37,147 nucleotides of DNA, from contig JBDGRL010000033.1 in NCBI GenBank assembly GCA_042218065.1, positions 1-37,147 of the forward strand, given 5' to 3'. The notes under the pieces are model-generated. The model ran no database searches, had not been told where the DNA came from, and saw only the letters and a list, made by a program, of their open reading frames with translations. This document shows positions 33,748 through 37,147 of this stretch, piece after piece. Each line of letters begins with the position of its first letter. Position 1 is the stretch's first letter. Made by a program: the position numbers and the translations under genes. Origin of the DNA: JBDGRJ01 sp042218065 (GTDB lineage: Bacteria; Patescibacteriota; Patescibacteriia; Magasanikbacterales; UBA922).

Positions 33748-35184
33748 CTAAAATCTCACACCTTCAAAGACATTGGCTCCTGCAAGAGCTAACCCGATCG
33801 GCAACCACATGTGAGCATTATAATAAGAAGTATTGAATAGCTGAAAAAAAACAGCTCCTACAGCAGAAATCAACAAAGATGCTATCATAAGCCTTCCCAC
33901 ATGTGCTTTTCTCTGTTTGCACCACACTCGATAAAATACAGCTGCCAAAAAACTAACAAAAGTTATAAGCCCGACCAATCCCTGCTCCAATAATATCTTT
34001 TGTACAAAACCGTGTGCATCGAGTGGTTCTCCAAAATTTATCGTATACGCCTTTACTTGCTCTAAAATAGTAAGATATGTACCCGGTCCATAACCAAGCA
34101 GAGGCGCACTTTTAAAGTGAAACCAAACTATCTTCAAGACCTCTATTCTCCAAACATTTGAAGAAATTACTATATGAGAGGTCAAAAAATACAGCATGTA
34201 ACCGGCCACGGGCACAATCAAACTTATCAAAGCATATTTTATCTCCGGCTTACGTTCCAGCAGGTTTTTCACCCTCTTTTTAAAAACAAATAGTGTCAAA
34301 ATACCCTGAACAAACAAAGCAAGCCACGCCGCTCTCGATAGTGTCAACACACAAATTAAAGCTATAAAACTGGTAGCACCAAACATTAACTTCTTTGTAG
34401 TAGTCCTACTTCTAGTTACAGATAAATAAGCCGAGATTGGCACCACAGCAACTAAGCTTTCAGCTAAAATATTATGATTATATTTTAGCGGTGCAAAACC
34501 ACCGATAGAAAAAGGCACTACTCGGGGCCAACCACCAAAAGTCATATCTCTAATAAAAGCAACGAGACCAAAACAAGCAACAAAAAAACCAGCCCAAAAG
34601 AAAACCCACAACACTTTCTCTAATAATTCTCTATCCTGTATAACTGCAACTGGTAATACTACAAAAGCTAGGTAAATAAATACAATATTCCGAAGAAAAT
34701 AATAAAAAGCATCTCCTGCCCTCCCTGGGATAAAAATAAATAAAGAGGAAAGTAAACCAGAAACCAAGAAGGGTAAAAGAAACTTAAAACGATAGTCTTG
34801 CTGAAGCAGCTGCCTAAAGCGATAATTACTAACTTGTAAAAAAACCGATACAGCAAAAGCTGATACCCCACCCAGAGCGATAAAATCCACCCAAGGGGCA
34901 TTGAGAATAGCTAATCTAGGAATGTTTTCTAATATAAAATTAAACTGCGATAAATCCAATCTAAACCCGATCGGTAAAGCAAAAGCAGTAATTAAATAAA
35001 CTATCCATTTCGGTTTACACACCATAAAAATCCAAAAAAATACAAGTGCAGTTAATATCAGATAAATCGGCGACAAGTTCCACAAAAAGGCCGATAATAT
35101 AATTAATAAACCAGCACCTATAATGCCTTTTGTAAAAAAGCTATTTTTATTGACAGAATTTTGCTTTGATGATTTTAACAGCAT
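33748..35184 (-). CDS. O-antigen ligase/polymerase-like membrane protein (Wzy_C family)
   Basis: A 478-aa polytopic protein with about 11-12 membrane helices and no soluble C-terminal domain. The Wzy_C periplasmic loop region is visible: VWRIEVLKIVWFHFKSAPLL, GYGPGTYLTILEQVKAYTIN and EPLDAHGFVQKILLEQGLVG, with the conserved His in the DAHG block. A second conserved segment, PFSIGGFAPLKYNHNILAES, lies mid-protein. These proteins polymerise or ligate undecaprenyl-linked glycans outside the cytoplasmic membrane. It is the second ligase-like gene in the window (the other, at 12392, has TPRs), so one may be polymerase and the other ligase. It is separated from the downstream GT genes by about 210 nt that include the palindromic element. 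Confidence 0.85.
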   Translation of the reverse strand: MLLKSSKQNSVNKNSFFTKGIIGAGLLIILSAFLWNLSPIYLILTALVFFWIFMVCKPKWIVYLITAFALPIGFRLDLSQFNFILENIPRLAILNAPWVDFIALGGVSAFAVSVFLQVSNYRFRQLLQQDYRFKFLLPFLVSGLLSSLFIFIPGRAGDAFYYFLRNIVFIYLAFVVLPVAVIQDRELLEKVLWVFFWAGFFVACFGLVAFIRDMTFGGWPRVVPFSIGGFAPLKYNHNILAESLVAVVPISAYLSVTRSRTTTKKLMFGATSFIALICVLTLSRAAWLALFVQGILTLFVFKKRVKNLLERKPEIKYALISLIVPVAGYMLYFLTSHIVISSNVWRIEVLKIVWFHFKSAPLLGYGPGTYLTILEQVKAYTINFGEPLDAHGFVQKILLEQGLVGLITFVSFLAAVFYRVWCKQRKAHVGRLMIASLLISAVGAVFFQLFNTSYYNAHMWLPIGLALAGANVFEGVRF

Positions 35185-35226
35185 ATTCTATGTCTTATTG
35201 TAGCATATACTAAGCATATTATATAG

Positions 35227-35328
35227 CAAAAGCAGTGGAAGCTACCACTGCTTTTGGATTTTCTATAGTCGAAAACTCGACTACAAAAAATCGGTGTGCC
35301 GCAAGGTAGATTTCAAACTACCTTGCGG
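35227..35328. repeat. Cluster of three perfect hairpins
   Basis: Stem 1: CAAAAGCAGTGG/CCACTGCTTTTG (35227-35238, 35245-35256). Stem 2: TAGTCGA/TCGACTA (35266-35283). Stem 3: CCGCAAGGTAG/CTACCTTGCGG (35299-35309, 35318-35328). None has a clear U-tract for the minus-strand gene that ends at 35352, though stem 3 could still act as its terminator. They mark the border between AT-rich DNA and the GC-rich block. Confidence 0.8.
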
Positions 35329-35351
35329 CGAAAGTTTATAGTCACCGGCTC

Positions 35352-35846
35352 CTAGCCTCCGGTACCGGGCTGGGTATCGGACCGGTCATCGTCTTCGCGG
35401 TCCGAATCCACGGTAGAGTACCCGTGCTCGGTTTCGGATCCGTCCGGACTCTCGTCCGGAACTTCACCTTGGCCATGCAGGGTGTCGCCCGTTTCCTCCG
35501 AACTTGGATCGGAAGAGGACTCTTCGGCATTTCCGATCAAGTTTCGAAGGGTGCCCTCCGGGATATCCACTACCTGTGCCAGATCCTCGGAGTTTTGACC
35601 CGCGAGATCACTGGCATTGTGGATCCCCTGGTCACGAAGGGCTTCTCTTCGAGCCTCTCCGACGCCAGGGACATCTCCGACCGGGATCGAATCCGACTCA
35701 GCGTCGGGAGCAGGGGGCGGACCTCCTCCATCCGGGGTTTCACTCCCGCTTGGAGGGTGGTTAGTGCCCACTTGAGTTCCGCCCGAATCCAGGTCATCCG
35801 ATACTTCGGATTCGGGTTCTGACCCCACTCCCTGTCGGGTCTCCTC
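35352..35846 (-). CDS. C-terminal part of an acidic protein with a helix-hairpin-helix domain (5' partial)
   Basis: 165 codons open from the gap edge to a TAG at 35352-35354. After a Ser/Asp/Glu/Pro-rich stretch, about residues 58-105 form a HhH/DUF4332-like domain: IPVGDVPGVGEARREALRDQ, then IHNASDLAGQNSEDLAQVVD and IPEGTLRNLIGNAEE, with the GVG hairpin typical of non-specific DNA-binding HhH motifs. A second acidic tail follows (EDDDRSDTQPGTGG). GC content is far higher than in the rest of the window. It probably continues the lipoprotein to the right of the gap, since strand and composition match; the frame cannot be joined because gap length is unknown. Confidence 0.65.
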   Translation of the reverse strand, partial: EETRQGVGSEPESEVSDDLDSGGTQVGTNHPPSGSETPDGGGPPPAPDAESDSIPVGDVPGVGEARREALRDQGIHNASDLAGQNSEDLAQVVDIPEGTLRNLIGNAEESSSDPSSEETGDTLHGQGEVPDESPDGSETEHGYSTVDSDREDDDRSDTQPGTGG

Positions 35847-35946
35847 NNNNNNNNNNNNNNNNNNNNNNNNNNNNNNNNNNNNNNNNNNNNNNNNNNNNNN
35901 NNNNNNNNNNNNNNNNNNNNNNNNNNNNNNNNNNNNNNNNNNNNNN
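35847..35946. other. Scaffold gap (100 N)
   Basis: Exactly 100 N, lying inside a low-complexity, Ser/Lys/Glu-coding stretch, which probably caused the assembly break. Confidence 0.99.
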
Positions 35947-36765
35947 GTCCGAGGAGCTTTTGGAAGCGGCAGCGGACTCGTTCTTCGTGTCCGCCTTGGA
36001 TCCGGCCTCAGCCTTCTTCGGAGACTCTTCTCCTTCCGCGCTTTCGGCTTGCGCCTTTTGCTTGGAGGAATCCGAAGCCTTCTTGTTCTTGGCTTGCGCC
36101 TCGGACTGAGAAGGCTTGGAGTCCGTCTGAGCCTGCTTAGACTCAGATTCCGACTGCTCCTCGACCTTGGGGTCGTCACCACTCGAGGTGGTCTTGGACT
36201 CCTTGGCTTTGGAGCTGTCTGCGGACTTATCGGAGCTGGCTTGCGCCGGTTCCGAGCTCTCGGACGAACCGGAACCCGACTTGTCCGAAGAGCCCGACTT
36301 CGACTCCTTGTATTCCTTGCGAGCCTGTTTGGCTTTCGCAAGGAGACTCTCGCCGTCGGAGTCTTTGTCCGCCTTTTTGTTCTTGCCGGCGGACTTAGAG
36401 CCGGAATCGCTACCCGACTGATTCGGCTTCGAGTCGGAGTTGCTCCCCGACCCGTCGGTGTCGGTATCGGACTTGGCTTCCTTCTTCTCCCCAGAACCTT
36501 TGCCGCTCGAAGCGGCCTTCTGGTCCTTGGAGCTTTTGGAAGCGACGGACTTCACTTTGAGCTTGTCCGCCTCCGACTTTTTCCACTTCTTGTCGGACTT
36601 CTTCGAGCCCGACTCAGCCTGCTCGGCAGGCTCGGTTTTCGTCTCCTTGGCTTTCTCCAGACCGTCTCCGGTCAAGGTTTTGTTCCCCGATGAGGCGCAC
36701 CCCACGGAGAAACAAGAGAGAGCCAAGAAAGCGATGAACAGGAACGTTCGGAGGGTTCGTCGCAT
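35947..36765 (-). CDS. N-terminal part of a GC-rich Ser/Lys/Glu-rich lipoprotein (3' partial)
   Basis: 273 codons from ATG 36765 to the gap. The N-terminus RRTLRTFLFIAFLALSCFSV then GC ASSG is a lipoprotein signal with the candidate lipidated Cys at residue 24. All that follows is low-complexity: Ser, Lys, Asp, Glu, Gly and Ala with hardly any hydrophobic residue apart from a helical ESLLAKAKQARKEYKESKSG piece. Codons are GC-rich (TCC, GAC, GAG, AAG), unlike the AT-rich genes around it. A GGAG ribosome site is 6 nt before the start. Probably the same gene as the HhH-containing fragment at 35352-35846. Export plus a DNA-binding-type domain would suggest extracellular or surface DNA contact, but that depends on the join being correct. 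Confidence 0.7.
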
Positions 36766-36771
36766 GATGAG

Positions 36772-36775
36772 CTCC
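36772..36775 (-). promoter_or_regulatory. Shine-Dalgarno site of the GC-rich lipoprotein
   Basis: GGAG on the minus strand (complement of 36772-36775), 6 nt before the ATG at 36765. It fixes the start codon. Confidence 0.65.
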
Positions 36776-36924
36776 GTTCGATTCGATGCCGAAACTAGCA
36801 GACTACAGCGTCTGCTGCTATCTATCCGACGGCCCTCCTTAATAGGGCGATCCCGCTCGTCTGGGGTAATGGGCGTTTTCCTTTATGCCCGGCTACTACA
36901 ACTCGTCGAAATTGCTAGCAGCAC

Positions 36925-37054
36925 GGTGACTCGTAGAGCACAGTCACCCTGTCTTAAGTTTTAGGAAGCTGTATTTCAATTACAAAATCTAAACTATTAA
37001 ATATTTATCCCGTGACTATCAAAACACTACTTAAACCCAAGACAGGGTGACTGT
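36925..37054. repeat. Nested inverted repeats sharing one arm
   Basis: GGTGACT (36925-36931) pairs with AGTCACC (36942-36948) as a small hairpin. The same arm, extended as ACAGTCACCCTGTCTT (36940-36955), is perfectly complementary to AAGACAGGGTGACTGT (37039-37054) 83 nt away. The two pairings exclude each other, as in attenuator-like switches; they could equally be short mobile-element ends. Confidence 0.65.
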
Positions 37055-37084
37055 ACATCTACATTTTTAAAGAACAAATTGCAG

Positions 37085-37133
37085 ATTAAACTGCAAAGTG
37101 GTATGTAGTTCACACACTACTTTACAGTTTAAT
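37085..37133. repeat. Imperfect 21-bp inverted repeat
   Basis: ATTAAACTGCAAAGTGGTATG (37085-37105, written here by position; core ATTAAACTG and AAAGT) is mirrored by the reverse complement at 37113-37133 (CAGTTTAAT at its end), with three or four mismatches. It lies at the right edge of the scaffold. Confidence 0.6.
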
Positions 37134-37147
37134 ATATTAATTTTTGA

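Larger units (their letters stand above)
36766..37147. other. Non-coding end region, hairpin-rich, GC-rich to AT-rich transition
   Basis: No supported gene. From 36766 to about 36955 the DNA is GC-rich and would be the leader and upstream region of the minus-strand lipoprotein gene; it contains a perfect AGCAGAC/GTCTGCT hairpin (36797-36803, 36810-36816) and GGGC/GCCC arms around 36876-36895. After about 36956 it is AT-rich and contains only inverted repeats. No convincing promoter was found. Confidence 0.6.

Noticed and set aside
36840..36960. Possible tmRNA- or c-di-GMP-riboswitch-like RNA
   Set aside because: Short resemblances (TTTCGACG, GGGC/GCCC arms) are not accompanied by the required core elements.
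36049..36964. Long plus-strand ORFs opposite the GC-rich lipoprotein
   Set aside because: They are antisense by-products of low-complexity, GC-rich codons; the minus-strand reading has a signal peptide and Shine-Dalgarno.
1..37147. Recoded TGA (Gracilibacteria/Absconditabacteria code)
   Set aside because: Long frames close at normal family lengths with the standard code and Trp is encoded by TGG; no in-frame TGA glycine was needed.

Overview
The window is a metagenome-style scaffold made of four contigs joined by three runs of exactly 100 N (11110-11209, 14504-14603, 35847-35946). Most of it is AT-rich, uses the standard code (TGA is a stop, and Trp codons occur normally) and has almost no Shine-Dalgarno sequences in front of its genes. 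A large acidic S-layer-like protein, an ECF sigma factor paired with a DUF5667-type membrane protein, an FG-GAP/GHL15 protein and many GT4 glycosyltransferases together suggest a Candidate Phyla Radiation (Patescibacteria, Parcubacteria-like) bacterium. That assignment is inference: there is no rRNA, tRNA or ribosomal protein gene here to test it. The whole window is about the cell surface.

Region 1 (1-11109) is a surface-glycan locus. A minus-strand operon running from 7555 down to 342 encodes four GT4 glycosyltransferases, two PAPS-type sulfotransferases and a polysaccharide deacetylase; another, partial, GT lies downstream. A compact divergent promoter pair (about 7560-7609) separates this operon from a SAM methyltransferase (+). 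Beyond it are a GT4 gene and a UDP-glucuronate decarboxylase (UDP-xylose synthase) whose C-terminus carries half of a GT4 fold related to the neighbouring GT. The predicted product is a sulfated, possibly xylose-containing and methylated surface polysaccharide.

Region 2 (11210-19026) has a GT4 gene, an O-antigen-ligase/polymerase-like protein with TPRs (5' end lost in a gap), a Cys-rich repeat lipoprotein of the kind common in Myxococcota/Bradymonadia-like bacteria, and a secreted seven-repeat FG-GAP protein.

Region 3 (19082-25903) holds the S-layer-like gene (1300 aa), with a strong sigma-70 promoter and a structured leader of about 220 nt. Upstream lie the DUF5667-type gene and an ECF sigma gene that appears to have its own ECF-type promoter almost touching the start codon, suggesting autoregulation and a leaderless mRNA. 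The FG-GAP protein (C-terminus) and the S-layer protein (N-terminus) carry related modules that may attach both to the same wall polymer.

Region 4 (25927-35184) is a second glycan block: a DUF11-like membrane-anchored protein, three GT4s, a GHL15-like glycoside hydrolase with FG-GAP repeats and a second O-antigen-ligase-like protein. Two 112-nt multi-hairpin palindromic elements lie in intergenic DNA (25755-25866 and 33540-33651).

Region 5 (35352-36765) is a GC-rich Ser/Asp/Lys-rich lipoprotein with a helix-hairpin-helix domain, interrupted by a gap and flanked on both sides by AT-rich, hairpin-rich DNA. It and the Cys-rich lipoprotein are the only genes with clear Shine-Dalgarno sites, which points to horizontal acquisition or scaffold chimerism.

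Working model (inference): the glycan genes build a sulfated polymer, the two ligase-like proteins polymerise it or transfer it, and the S-layer and FG-GAP proteins bind or carry it, with surface output partly under the ECF/DUF5667 pair.
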